Assembly: GCA_014192545.1 (NCBI GenBank)
Contig: BJHL01000002.1
Location: forward strand, 264,863 to 328,862
Length of the DNA: 64,000 bases
Reading direction: 5' to 3'
Origin: Phycisphaerae bacterium
GTDB taxonomy: Bacteria; Planctomycetota; Phycisphaerae; Phycisphaerales; UBA1924
Below the pieces are notes generated by a model. The model had not been told where the DNA came from. It did no database searches and saw only the letters and a program-made list of their open reading frames with translations. Each line of letters begins with the position of its first letter. The stretch's first letter is position 1. This document shows positions 52,009 to 60,695 of the stretch, piece by piece. A program made the translations under genes and the position numbers.

Positions 52009-54489
52009 TCATGCCTGGATGGGAACCGCGATCGTCGCGAGGTTCACGATGGGCGTGTACAGGTCGATGTCCTGGCTGGGTGTCTCGATGCTGAGGCAGA
52101 GCGAGTATGGCGCCGTCGTCTCGACTTTGCCGAGGTGCGGACGCTCCCTCCACCAACCCGTGACGGGATAGACAGCCAGCATGTCCCGTCGAGCGAGCTC
52201 GCTCGCTTTGCCCGTCCACCAGTCGCTGTGCAGGCTTCCACGAACGCGGTACTTGGGACCGAGCATCCATCCGGGGTCAGACGAATCATCGGTAGTGGGT
52301 GCGTCCACGTCCTCATCACGAGCCGCTGCCGACAACCGGCCAAGGAACGCCGCCTGCGATTCCTCTGGTCGCTTGATATCGAAGCGCAGGCCGTGCGACG
52401 CGTACCGGAACGAACGTGTCCATCCCCGGAAGCCAGGGCTGGGTTCGACGAAGTACGAGAGTGTGACTCGGAGCGTCACGGGCGTGTCGCCCAAGCCCGC
52501 GAGCACCTCGCTCGGCCAGGGCAGGGCGTGCACCGCCATCTGGTTCGATTTGGCGCCCTCGGTGGTCAGGATGAATGGTGTGAGTGCGCCTTCGGCGACC
52601 AGCGTGACGTGATTGCGAATGCTCCAGATCGCCTTTGCGAGGTCTGGTACTCCGTAGCCGAACACGCGCAGACGACGGATGCGGTCGGCCCGGCTGGTCC
52701 CGGGGCAGTCCGTCTCCATCTGCCTTGTCCAGCGAGCCGCATGCACCAGCACGGAGCGCACGGTTTCAGGTCGCATGGCGGGGTATGCCGCTTGGATCAT
52801 CGCGCACGCTCGCGACGCCAACGCGGTCGCGGCGCTCGTGTCGGCGTTGAAGTCCAGCATCGCGCCCGAGCGACCAAAGCCGGTCGTGAGCAGCACGAGG
52901 TCTTCGAGATGCGACATGAGCCCAGAACCGTCGCGCCCCCAGTTGCCGCCGTCCATCACGATGTCGGGCTTGTACGGCCACGCGCTGCGGCCCTCCGCTT
53001 CCCACGCCGCCGTGGTGCGGCTGGTCGGCGTCAGCCCGCCGAACGGCGCGACGGGCGACCACCCGTTGTACTTGGTGGACGTGACCTGATGACGGCCCGC
53101 GAATGCTCCCACCGTGATCGCGTTCCACGCCTGGGCCGGGTCCTCGATGACCCCCTCGGACGCGAGATTCGCGTGGGGATATGTGTAGTCTCGTGTGATC
53201 TGTTCACGGAGGTTACCCGCGGACACGCACAAGAGGCGTGTGTCTGCGCCTCCGTTCCAGGTGAGCTGGTCGATTGCTGCGGACCATGAAGTCGGGCGAC
53301 CGTCGCGGATCGGCCTGTGCTCGTCGGTGACGGCCATGCATAGCACCCGGCTGCGTTCGGGCTCAGCGACCTCGGCCCGTGCCGCCGCTTGACGGACGGT
53401 CTCCCCGTAGAGCTCGGGCCGTGTCACGGCCCGGGGCGGGAAGATCTTGACGGACTCCAAGCGGTGCGAAAGCTCGATCGTCTCCCTCGACTGAAAGACC
53501 TCCGTGAGACACCCGTGCAGCGCGTTGCCCGCCATGCAGGTGCCGTGCAAACGGTCGTCATGGTCCGCCGTGCCCCACTCTGGGTCCACGGCCAGCATGT
53601 CCTGTTCGAGGAGCGACGCTTCGAGCAGCGGATGGGCACGCCGCACGCCGGTGTCCAGCAAGCACACGGCGGGAGCGCCAAGGGGTGCTGGTCTGATGCG
53701 AGTGACGGCCTCGGCTATCACGGCGGACTGGTCCGCAGGGGTGAGGTCCAGATAGGGCGTCGCCGGCTCAGCGGGATATCGAAGTTCGGCAACTTCCATG
53801 AGGAGCAATCGAGAGCGGGCCCAGTCGCTCGGGGTGGCTCGCAGCAGCGTCACCACCCGCTCGGGAAACTCAAGTCGCTGGGTCGAGACGTCCAGCCCGA
53901 GGGCACGCGCCTGGTCGGTGAACGCGGCATGAACGGCCCGCGGTTCTCCCTGCTCGGCCCGGAGCCACACTTCCCACCAAATCGCTGCTTCGGCGGTGGG
54001 GAACGGGCGTGCATCGGTCCACAGATCGCGTGCTACGGCGAGACGTGCGACGCCGATACTATCGATCAGTGGCTTGTTCTTGCGGTGTCCCTTCTTGGTT
54101 CGCTTCTGCTCGTCCTCGTAGTCATCGATCTTGCGGATGAGCTTGGCGAAGGCATCCCGGGGCACGAACACGTTGGCGAGTTGCTTCGTTCCTTCGGTCT
54201 TGACCGAGAGCAGGCGGATGGCAGCGCGACGGTCGTCGAGACTATCCGACTTCAAAAGGAACGTGGGTTCGCTCTCAAAAGTCAGGATGAGCCCCGGGAC
54301 CGGCTGGGCTCCGTTGAGTTGAACGGCCTGTTGCTGCGCCGCATCAAGCTGCACTCGGAGCGCACGGGCGTGGGACAACTCATCGTCACGCGGGGGTGAC
54401 CTGAACTTGGCACCACGCACCTTGTGCGGGTACCGGTATTCCTCGGCTTGCACGCCGCCGATGATTTGGAGGTGACGGAATCGGCTCAC
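52009..54489 (-). CDS. ietS: S8 subtilisin-like protease, IetS-type
   Basis: An 826-residue protein with the subtilisin triad: Asp in CLLDTGVRRAHPLLE (about residue 278), His in DRLHGTCMAGNALHG (about residue 315), and Ser in NADTSAATALASRACAMI (about residue 550). There is no signal peptide, so it is cytoplasmic. The N-terminal ~250 residues and C-terminal ~240 residues are family-specific extensions. It pairs with the AAA ATPase gene directly upstream (GTGA overlap), the layout of IetAS, a two-gene system first linked to plasmid incompatibility and later counted among phage defence modules. The protease is thought to be the effector; the trigger is unknown. Confidence 0.9.
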   Translation of the reverse strand: MSRFRHLQIIGGVQAEEYRYPHKVRGAKFRSPPRDDELSHARALRVQLDAAQQQAVQLNGAQPVPGLILTFESEPTFLLKSDSLDDRRAAIRLLSVKTEGTKQLANVFVPRDAFAKLIRKIDDYEDEQKRTKKGHRKNKPLIDSIGVARLAVARDLWTDARPFPTAEAAIWWEVWLRAEQGEPRAVHAAFTDQARALGLDVSTQRLEFPERVVTLLRATPSDWARSRLLLMEVAELRYPAEPATPYLDLTPADQSAVIAEAVTRIRPAPLGAPAVCLLDTGVRRAHPLLEASLLEQDMLAVDPEWGTADHDDRLHGTCMAGNALHGCLTEVFQSRETIELSHRLESVKIFPPRAVTRPELYGETVRQAAARAEVAEPERSRVLCMAVTDEHRPIRDGRPTSWSAAIDQLTWNGGADTRLLCVSAGNLREQITRDYTYPHANLASEGVIEDPAQAWNAITVGAFAGRHQVTSTKYNGWSPVAPFGGLTPTSRTTAAWEAEGRSAWPYKPDIVMDGGNWGRDGSGLMSHLEDLVLLTTGFGRSGAMLDFNADTSAATALASRACAMIQAAYPAMRPETVRSVLVHAARWTRQMETDCPGTSRADRIRRLRVFGYGVPDLAKAIWSIRNHVTLVAEGALTPFILTTEGAKSNQMAVHALPWPSEVLAGLGDTPVTLRVTLSYFVEPSPGFRGWTRSFRYASHGLRFDIKRPEESQAAFLGRLSAAARDEDVDAPTTDDSSDPGWMLGPKYRVRGSLHSDWWTGKASELARRDMLAVYPVTGWWRERPHLGKVETTAPYSLCLSIETPSQDIDLYTPIVNLATIAVPIQA

Positions 54490-55487
54490 CGCTTCGCGGC
54501 CGATCTCCGAGAGCGTGTGCCCGACCGACGGCGACGCAGCGCCTCAGTCAGGTCGGCCGTTCCCACGGTCTTGCGGCCTGCCATCACCACGTCCTTGGCC
54601 GCGTCCTCGCAGCCCCGCACCACCTCGGCGTGACTCAGTCCCTTGGACGCCGCCAGAACACGCTTCCACTCCAGCTTGGCCGCCCCGAACATCGCAAGCC
54701 GATTGGCGATCAGTTGGCGGACCATGGGGGTGGTCGGTCGGGTGAACGTCAGGATGTCATCGAAGCGGCGGAAGAGCGCGTGGTCGAGCGTTTCGCAGTG
54801 GTTGGTGGCGGCGACGATGATGCTCTCGGAATCGTCGCGCTCGATGAGCTGAAGGAACGAGTTGACGATGCGACGCGCCTCACCCACATCATTCGTGGAG
54901 GACCGACTGGTGCCCAACGCGTCGAACTCGTCGAACAAATAGACGCCCCGAGTGCGCTTCATCGCTTCGAAGACGGTGAAGAGCTTCGCCGCCGTCTCGC
55001 CCATGTAGCGGGTGATCAAGGTGTGGAACTGGATGACAAGCAACGGGAGCCCGGTCTCACCGGCGAGGGCCTGGGCGGTCATGGTCTTGCCACACCCCGG
55101 CGGCCCAACGAGCAAAAGGCGGCGCCTTGGCTCTAAGCCATGAGACCGCAGCGACTCCGCCTGACGGTTCTCTTGCAGCACGCGCTCCAGGCGTTGGTGG
55201 AGTTCAGTTGGGAGCACCATCTCGCTCAGGTGAACACGGGGAAAGCTCGCGGTGAGGAGAGCGGCAAGCTCGCCATCGGGTCTGGTGATGGGCACGGCCC
55301 GGGGCGCAATCGAAGGCAGGGTGGTGCGTCGGGAGCGGTCCACCATGTCCTGGATGGACTTCGCGAGCGCAGCGTCGCCGTCGCGGGCCGCGGCCGCGGC
55401 GAGTTCCATCGCCACGGTGCGGAATCGCTCGTCGTCGCGGCTCGCAAAGCTCGTGACCAAGGACTTGATCTGTTCCGCCGACGCCAT
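54486..55487 (-). CDS. ietA: AAA ATPase, IetA-type
   Basis: A 333-residue AAA ATPase: N-terminal helical region, Walker A LLVGPPGCGKTMTAQALAGETGLP (about residue 130), Walker B YLFDEFDALG (about residue 184), sensor-type ATNHCETLDHALFRRFDD with Arg fingers. It is the partner of the S8 protease that follows with a GTGA overlap; in IetAS-type systems the ATPase controls the protease. ATG 55487 begins MASAEQIKSLV. It lies inside the plasmid-like part of the element and so is likely a carried defence or stability module. Confidence 0.92.
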   Translation of the reverse strand: MASAEQIKSLVTSFASRDDERFRTVAMELAAAAARDGDAALAKSIQDMVDRSRRTTLPSIAPRAVPITRPDGELAALLTASFPRVHLSEMVLPTELHQRLERVLQENRQAESLRSHGLEPRRRLLLVGPPGCGKTMTAQALAGETGLPLLVIQFHTLITRYMGETAAKLFTVFEAMKRTRGVYLFDEFDALGTSRSSTNDVGEARRIVNSFLQLIERDDSESIIVAATNHCETLDHALFRRFDDILTFTRPTTPMVRQLIANRLAMFGAAKLEWKRVLAASKGLSHAEVVRGCEDAAKDVVMAGRKTVGTADLTEALRRRRSGTRSRRSAAKR

Positions 55488-55693
55488 GCTGGATCCTCAA
55501 ACCGGGGGCCGATGCGGACAGTGTGCCAGCAAGTACCCGGTGCAGCAATGATGGTATCGGCCTTTGGGCGGGTTGGGATTGAGAGGGTCGCGGATCGTGC
55601 CGGATTGATCTTGGCTAGACCAAAGGAACGGGGAGTGGCGCTCCGGGCTCCTTGAACATGGTCTCGTGAACAAACCTCTGAACGATGGTCGGG

Positions 55694-55993
55694 CTACGCC
55701 GCCTGCTTCTCGCTCTCCTTGTCCTTCTGCCGGTGCTCGTGGATCCACGAGTGGGCGGCATCGAGGGCCTTGGCGAGCGGGAGCAGGTCGTCGCCTCCGA
55801 ACGATGAACTCTCCTGCCACTCACCCTGCTCGTCCCGGTATGACCGAGACACGGTGACGTTGTGCATGGTGCCGTGCTGCGTCTGGTTCTCCCAGACCAC
55901 GGCCTTGACGGCTCCGTAGCGGACTGTGTGGACGGGGGGATTGGCCTTGGCCTTCCCGCCGTTCCCGTTGCTGTGCTTTCCATTGCTGGCCAT
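55694..55993 (-). CDS. small conserved protein of mobile elements
   Basis: A 99-residue protein with an Asn/Gly-rich start (MASNGKHSNGNGGKAKAN), then a compact domain VRYGAVKAVVWENQTQHGTMHNVTVSRSYRDEQGEWQESSSFGGDDLLPLAKALDAAHSWIHEH. This beta-then-helix pattern recurs in short proteins of integrative elements and plasmids that look like small single-strand DNA-binding folds; their function is unknown. ATG 55993 has AAGGA seven bases upstream. The second copy of the duplicated element lies just upstream. Confidence 0.8.
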   Translation of the reverse strand: MASNGKHSNGNGGKAKANPPVHTVRYGAVKAVVWENQTQHGTMHNVTVSRSYRDEQGEWQESSSFGGDDLLPLAKALDAAHSWIHEHRQKDKESEKQAA

Positions 55994-56133
55994 AGAACTT
56001 CCTTTCTGGAGACCTGGGGAGCGCCACTCCACCGGCTTCAGGAGTTATGCGATGACGGCGGGTCTGTGTTCCCTTTGCGGTGGAGTCCGCACGCTCAGGA
56101 GGCTTCCCCCGTTGTCAGGATTGAAGTTTCTTG

Positions 56134-56281
56134 GTTCTGCCGGCTCGGGCATCGTCGTCGGGGCTCACCGGCCGTGGCCCCGGCGAGGATGACCGGGCCG
56201 GTGATGGACCGCACCCCGCATCTGCCCGCCTCACTGCCCCCACCCCCTGCCGGACGGGTCTGAGTCCGAGGGGCTTCTCGT
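56134..56281 (+). ncRNA. duplicated structured element, copy 2
   Basis: The second copy of the 45421-45560 element. A 10-bp stem pairs 56155-56164 with 56177-56186; the C-G pair of copy 1 (45 with 71) appears here as G-C (57 with 84), a compensatory change. A second hairpin CGGAC/GTCCG spans 56251-56268. It lies 141 bases upstream of the small gene at 55694-55993 on the - strand, so it could be its leader. The strand is not certain. Confidence 0.55.
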
Positions 56282-56347
56282 GCATGCTCAGACGAAGGGA
56301 GTGACCGATGCTCCGGCATACCCACTCGCGCCCTGCCTCACCGCACC

Positions 56348-56812
56348 TCAACCCGGGCCGGTCGAGGATCGAAGGGCGCGATGGATGGCCTGCGCAAGCA
56401 ACCGCTCCATGGCTTCGCGTTCATGCTCCCTGCCTCTGGCATTCCCGGGGAGCTTGATGACCCCGAGCGAACGGAGTTCATCCTCAAGCCGCGGCCACGC
56501 CCCTGAGAGCGTGAGCAGCAAACTGCGGACGGCACAGCTCGTGTTGATCCGAGCGCCCGTGCTTCGCCGCACCATTTCGGTGAGACGTGAGAGCATCTCG
56601 TCCGTTGGCTGCGTGAGCACGCACTCTCGCTTAATGAGCGTGTGTTCCCGCTTCGTGCCCGCTCCCGAACTTGCAGAGGGTGTGTGGAAAGGCTCGTTCG
56701 GGCTTGACGAGGGCGATGACGGCACGGCCGTTCTGGCCCCAAGCGCCGCCGCGTGGTCGAGCAACCGGGACAACGGGCTTGGGTTCGCTGATTGTTGAAG
56801 TGGCTTGGCCAT
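56348..56812 (-). CDS. ParA-linked helical protein, unknown
   Basis: A 154-residue protein that follows parA by seven bases on the same strand. The N-terminal half is low-complexity Ser/Pro (NPSPLSRLLDHAA, then SSPSSSPNEPFHTPSAS), the C-terminal half is helical (DEMLSRLTEMVRRSTGARINTSCAVRSLLLTLSGAWPRLEDELRSL) and resembles the oligomerisation part of small centromere-binding proteins. ATG 56812 is chosen. It may be the second, DNA-binding member of the ParA pair, as opposed to the larger ParB at 43-45 kb. Confidence 0.65.
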   Translation of the reverse strand: MAKPLQQSANPSPLSRLLDHAAALGARTAVPSSPSSSPNEPFHTPSASSGAGTKREHTLIKRECVLTQPTDEMLSRLTEMVRRSTGARINTSCAVRSLLLTLSGAWPRLEDELRSLGVIKLPGNARGREHEREAMERLLAQAIHRALRSSTGPG

Positions 56813-56819
56813 CTGCACC

Positions 56820-57767
56820 TCACCCGGTCACGGCTGGGAGGCTCGGGTCCGGTCGTGAGAGCACGCGGAGACCCGGTCGCCGCGTTCTGGTCCGGTGAAC
56901 TCGCTCCAACGCCATCTGCTCGACATCGAGCGGCATCAGGGTGGCATCGAGGAACGCTCTGCGGTTCAGCACGCGATGCTCGATCTCGGCCGCAAGGCAG
57001 AGGTATTGGAGGGCCGATCGCATCTCTTGGTACTTGGGCATCTGGAAGAGCGTGCGTCCCCTCCCCGAGCATTCCGGGATCGCCACGGCCTGCGAGATCA
57101 CCGTCTCGAACTGCCGTCCGGGCAATGCATCCCCAACCACCGACTCAAGCTCGGCGCGGAGTCTGGTTGCCCTCGGGTCCACGTTGGAGAACACTACCCC
57201 CAGCACTTCCAGTTCGGGGTTGCGATGACGGCGCACCTCGGCGATATCGCCCAAGGCTTCGGACAACCCTCCGAGCGAGAGCGGGTGCGGGAACGCAGAG
57301 ATCAGGAACCACTCCACGCTGGCGTACGCCGCGACGGTCGTGGTGGCCGCCGCCGATGGACAGGTATCAAGGATGATGAAGTCGAACCGTTCCCTCGCCT
57401 CGGCGATCGGTCGTTCGAGGAGCCGGGTCTTGTCCACGAACTTGGAGAGCAGCGTGTCCAGTTCGGCGAACTGAGGCCGGGCCGGGATGAGGAGCACACC
57501 GGGCGGCATGCCCTCGGTGATGGCGAGCGCTTCGACCCGTTCATCGCTGGTGAGCAGTTCGAGCGATCCCGCGTAGCTTCCAGTCGGGAGCCCCAGGTGC
57601 TTGGTCGCGCCCGCCGCGGGGTCAAGGTCGATGAGGAGGACGCGGTACCCGCCGTGGCCGAGGGCCGCGGCGAGATGGACGGCGTTGGTGGTCTTCCCGA
57701 CCCCGCCCTTCTGGTTCCCCACTGCGATAGCGATGCCGAGGGGTTTGAGTTGAGGTGCGATGTTCAT
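56820..57767 (-). CDS. parA: ParA-family partition ATPase
   Basis: A 315-residue deviant Walker ATPase: GNQKGGVGKTTNAVHLAAALGHGGYRVLLIDLDPAAGATKHLG near the start, then FDFIILDTCPSAAATTTVAAYASVEWFL and FSNVDPRATRLRAELESVVGD. It moves plasmid or element copies along the nucleoid with its ParB-type partner. ATG 57767 (MNIAPQLKPLG) has AGGGA six bases upstream; the ATG two codons before would be too close to that site. It is divergent from the replication-initiator-like gene, with a spacer of ~590 bases. Confidence 0.93.
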   Translation of the reverse strand: MNIAPQLKPLGIAIAVGNQKGGVGKTTNAVHLAAALGHGGYRVLLIDLDPAAGATKHLGLPTGSYAGSLELLTSDERVEALAITEGMPPGVLLIPARPQFAELDTLLSKFVDKTRLLERPIAEARERFDFIILDTCPSAAATTTVAAYASVEWFLISAFPHPLSLGGLSEALGDIAEVRRHRNPELEVLGVVFSNVDPRATRLRAELESVVGDALPGRQFETVISQAVAIPECSGRGRTLFQMPKYQEMRSALQYLCLAAEIEHRVLNRRAFLDATLMPLDVEQMALERVHRTRTRRPGLRVLSRPDPSLPAVTG

Positions 57768-58360
57768 TGGCATTCCCTGTGATTGTGTGTTCCGGCCTTC
57801 CCGACTCCCCGCACGCATGCACGCTGGAGGGCGGGACGGCGAGCACGCCCGCCCTCGTGGGTGAGACGCTCTCCGCGAGCGATACCGCACAAGGCTCTGT
57901 CATGGCAAGGAGTTTTTGCGATGCGCACAGGTCCACCCGTCTTCCCGCACGCGGGACCGCCCGTCCTCGCGTGGTCCGGTGTTCGGGCACTCCCGAAGTC
58001 CGGAACAGGTCGGGTCGTGACTTTCCGCTTGCATGTGGTTGTCGTCTCGGGATAAACCCGTTCACACACCCTTGCCGTGTAGCGGTCAACGTCAGAGGGA
58101 GCGAAGCCCTCGGGCGGGTCGCATCATCGGAAGGGGAGAACGGAACAACCCGCGAGGTCAGAATAATGAGGGATGGGGGCCGGGCATCGTTGCAAGATGC
58201 CCGACCCTGAGTGTTGTGAGTGTGGAGTGCGGTCGGCTGTAGACGACCAGAGGGGTCCAGTCATACCGCGATTCACGGTGCGCCGTCAACCGTCGATGTC
58301 ATCGACGCGGAGGCGCACGCGCACGCACGTCCTTCGCCTTGCGCAAGGGGAGGGGACTTC
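57768..58360. other. parA-rep divergent spacer with a strong hairpin
   Basis: 593 bases without a supported gene. A long hairpin with stem CGGGCATC/GATGCCCG (58181-58203), extended by GGG/CCC on both sides with one mismatch, lies 160 bases before the rep start. The AGGGGAGGGG at about 58347-58355 gives the rep Shine-Dalgarno. Short G+C-rich repeats and this hairpin make it a candidate origin or a copy-control site; I see no clean iteron series. Confidence 0.5.
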
Positions 58361-59602
58361 ATGGCGACCATCGCACGACGGATACCAGAGGGCGGCTACG
58401 TCTTGGTCGAGGCCGGGCACATCCTGCGGGCCTGGGAGCTTCACCACGCGAAGATCATCACGCTGCTCGACCTGCGGGTGTGGCTGGCGTGCCATGAACT
58501 TGTGGCGAGGCGCCAAGGCGCTCAGAATCGTCAGCATGCGAACTACACCCACGAAGAGCTGGCTCGGCTGGTGTCCGTCACGGCACTCGGACGCATCAAA
58601 AGCAGTCTCCGAAGGTTGGAGCGTGCCCGTTTGGTGACATGGAGCACCAACTCGGTGAAGGTCACGCACCCGGGACCACACGATTCCCACACCACATTCA
58701 TCAGCATCCGGCGTCTGGTACCGATGCCGCGGCGGATGGTGCGGTTCCTTGCCGCCGGAACGTCTCGCTCGGTCATCGCCACCACGTTTGGGGTCATGCT
58801 CCGCTGCCTCTTCATCCGACGCGGTGAATGCTCAGGGATCGGTCGCTGCAAAGCGAGCTGGGTCGCGGATACGTTCGGAATCGACGAGCGGAGCGCCAAG
58901 CGCGCCCGCGGCGAGCTCGTCCGCATCGGCTGGGTCAGGCCGTTGGGCTCCTCGCAGTGGAGCATGAATCGCTGGGGTGGTCAGTTCCAAGTGAACCTGA
59001 ACTGGAGGTCCCCAGAGTCGAAGCGTCCGGCTTCTCGGCTGTCACCCCTGTCGCCCCCGATCGAGCCTTGTCTGTCACCCCCTGAATCAAACAAGCATCC
59101 CCTTCGGGAGTACACACACCAGAACCCCGCCCGGCGCGGACCGGCTGGTGTCCGGAAGGACCCGGCGAAGAGTCTCGTGGCTCCATCCCTTCGGGACGTC
59201 CATCGCTCGGACCTGATCGACCGCGAACGCACCTTGGCGTTGCACCGTGAGGCGTGCGAGCGCGGGCTCGCCGAGCGGAGCGAGGCGGGCCGACTGCGGT
59301 TCGTGGGTCTGGCTATGCACGCCCGGCGGTGCGGAACGCGGAATCCCGCCGGGCTCTTCGCTTGGCTGCTCGCCGGTCGCCGATGGGGTTTCATCACACA
59401 GGTCGACGAGGACCAGGCCCGAGACCTCCTGAGCGGGGAGGGGAAGCGATCTCGACCAAAGCCGCAAGAACCCGCCCGAAGTGCCTTCTTCACGGCGGGG
59501 TTGGTCGGACAGAACCTGATCAGTCAGTTCGGACGCGAAGATGCTCAATGCCGATCAGTTGCAGCATCCCGGGTCCACGAATCGCTAATGTGCGTGAGGT
59601 AA
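58361..59602 (+). CDS. replication initiator-like winged-helix protein
   Basis: A 413-residue protein. The N-terminal ~230 residues carry helix-turn-helix-like blocks: HHAKIITLLDLRVWLACHELVARR, NYTHEELARLVSVTALGRIKSSLRRLERARLVTWS, then WVADTFGIDERSAKRARGELVRIGWVRPLGSSQW, the pattern of plasmid RepA-like or helix-turn-helix replication proteins. The C-terminal part has a second helical unit (GLAMHARRCGTRNPAGLFAWLLAGRRWGFITQ). ATG 58361 has AGGGGAGGGG 6 bases upstream. It is divergent from parA. Replication function is inferred from the motif style and the place beside parA. Confidence 0.75.
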   Translation: MATIARRIPEGGYVLVEAGHILRAWELHHAKIITLLDLRVWLACHELVARRQGAQNRQHANYTHEELARLVSVTALGRIKSSLRRLERARLVTWSTNSVKVTHPGPHDSHTTFISIRRLVPMPRRMVRFLAAGTSRSVIATTFGVMLRCLFIRRGECSGIGRCKASWVADTFGIDERSAKRARGELVRIGWVRPLGSSQWSMNRWGGQFQVNLNWRSPESKRPASRLSPLSPPIEPCLSPPESNKHPLREYTHQNPARRGPAGVRKDPAKSLVAPSLRDVHRSDLIDRERTLALHREACERGLAERSEAGRLRFVGLAMHARRCGTRNPAGLFAWLLAGRRWGFITQVDEDQARDLLSGEGKRSRPKPQEPARSAFFTAGLVGQNLISQFGREDAQCRSVAASRVHESLMCVR

Positions 59603-59648
59603 GGCGCTGTCGGATGCTCCTAGTGGTGTCCTCAAAATTCATTCGACA

Positions 59649-60620
59649 TCATTGCACGGGATGCACCGCCGTCGCGTTGACCACCACTCCCTTGCCATCG
59701 GCCGAGGCCACCTTGGCGACCACCACCACCTCGGAAAGTTCCTTCAATCCGCGGCGGCCCTTCAGGTCGGTGCGGACGATCTGACCCTTGGCGTCCACCA
59801 CCTGCACTGTCACAGAGTTGGCAAGGATGTCCTCCTTGGTCTCGCAGCAATAGTCCCACGGCTTCGCGCACTTGTCGTCCGGATTCTCGTTGCAGGCTTT
59901 GAGCCCGCGACCGATGAGCGTGAGGACGGCGCGGCCTGCGACAAAGGGCTCCTTGCTGCCACCCACGCGTCCGCGAAGCACGATCTCATCTCCCACCTTA
60001 AGAGCCCCAGATTTTCTGACCTCCGAAACGTCCTTCGCGTTCTCCGGCTGCTTCTCGACGAAAAGGCCGCTTGGCAGCGGAGCCTTCGGCACATGCATGG
60101 ACACCGCCGTGAGAACGAGGGCATCGGCGCCGTTGGCGGACTCGACCTTGCCGGTGACGAACACCTCCGCGCCCGGCTTGAGCCCGTGCTCTCCGTTCAG
60201 GCCCGCGCGCAGTGGCTTGCCGTTCGCACCGACGATCTGGATCGTCGCTCGCCCTTCCGCCGGGATGTCGCAGGCGGTGTCGGGCAGCTTCTCCGAAGGC
60301 GGGCAGCACCCCTTGCGGGTGGACTCATCAACCAGCGTGAACATGGCGCGGTTCTCGACGAACGCGTCCTTGGACATCGCCACGTTGCCACGCACTGTGA
60401 TGGTCTCGCCGACCTTCGCGGACTTCATCGCCGCAGTGATCTCCAGCGCACCGGCGGGCAGCTCCGGCTTGAGCATGGTCTTCACATCCGCCACGCTCTT
60501 GACCTGCGCGTGCGCGGTCTGCGGCGTGAGCACGCCCACGCCCGCCGCTCCGCCGAGCAGCACCGCCGCCAGTGTCATCGCCCGCATCGACGCCATCAAC
60601 TTGATCTTCACCGTCTGCAT
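59649..60620 (-). CDS. exported protein with two Cys-bearing repeats
   Basis: A 323-residue protein with a signal peptide (AMTLAAVLLGGAAGVGVLTP...TAHAQ) and two repeats of ~120 residues. Repeat 1 starts VGETITVRGNVAMSKDAFVENRAMFTLVDES, repeat 2 VGDEIVLRGRVGGSKEPFVAGRAVLTLIG; both are OB-like beta units. Each repeat holds a cysteine cluster (GCCPPSEKLPDTACD in the first; CNENPDDKCAKPWDYCC in the second) suited to metal or disulfide binding. ATG 60620 has AAGGAG before it. It is the last gene of the ABC exporter operon, 75 bases after the permease. It may bind a metal or a small ligand in the periplasm. Confidence 0.8.
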   Translation of the reverse strand: MQTVKIKLMASMRAMTLAAVLLGGAAGVGVLTPQTAHAQVKSVADVKTMLKPELPAGALEITAAMKSAKVGETITVRGNVAMSKDAFVENRAMFTLVDESTRKGCCPPSEKLPDTACDIPAEGRATIQIVGANGKPLRAGLNGEHGLKPGAEVFVTGKVESANGADALVLTAVSMHVPKAPLPSGLFVEKQPENAKDVSEVRKSGALKVGDEIVLRGRVGGSKEPFVAGRAVLTLIGRGLKACNENPDDKCAKPWDYCCETKEDILANSVTVQVVDAKGQIVRTDLKGRRGLKELSEVVVVAKVASADGKGVVVNATAVHPVQ

Positions 60621-60695
60621 CTCGAAACTCCTTGAGAACATTGTTGGAAGACTCTCGTCGCGCCGCACGTGCTGTGGCGGCGCACTCGTTCCTCA

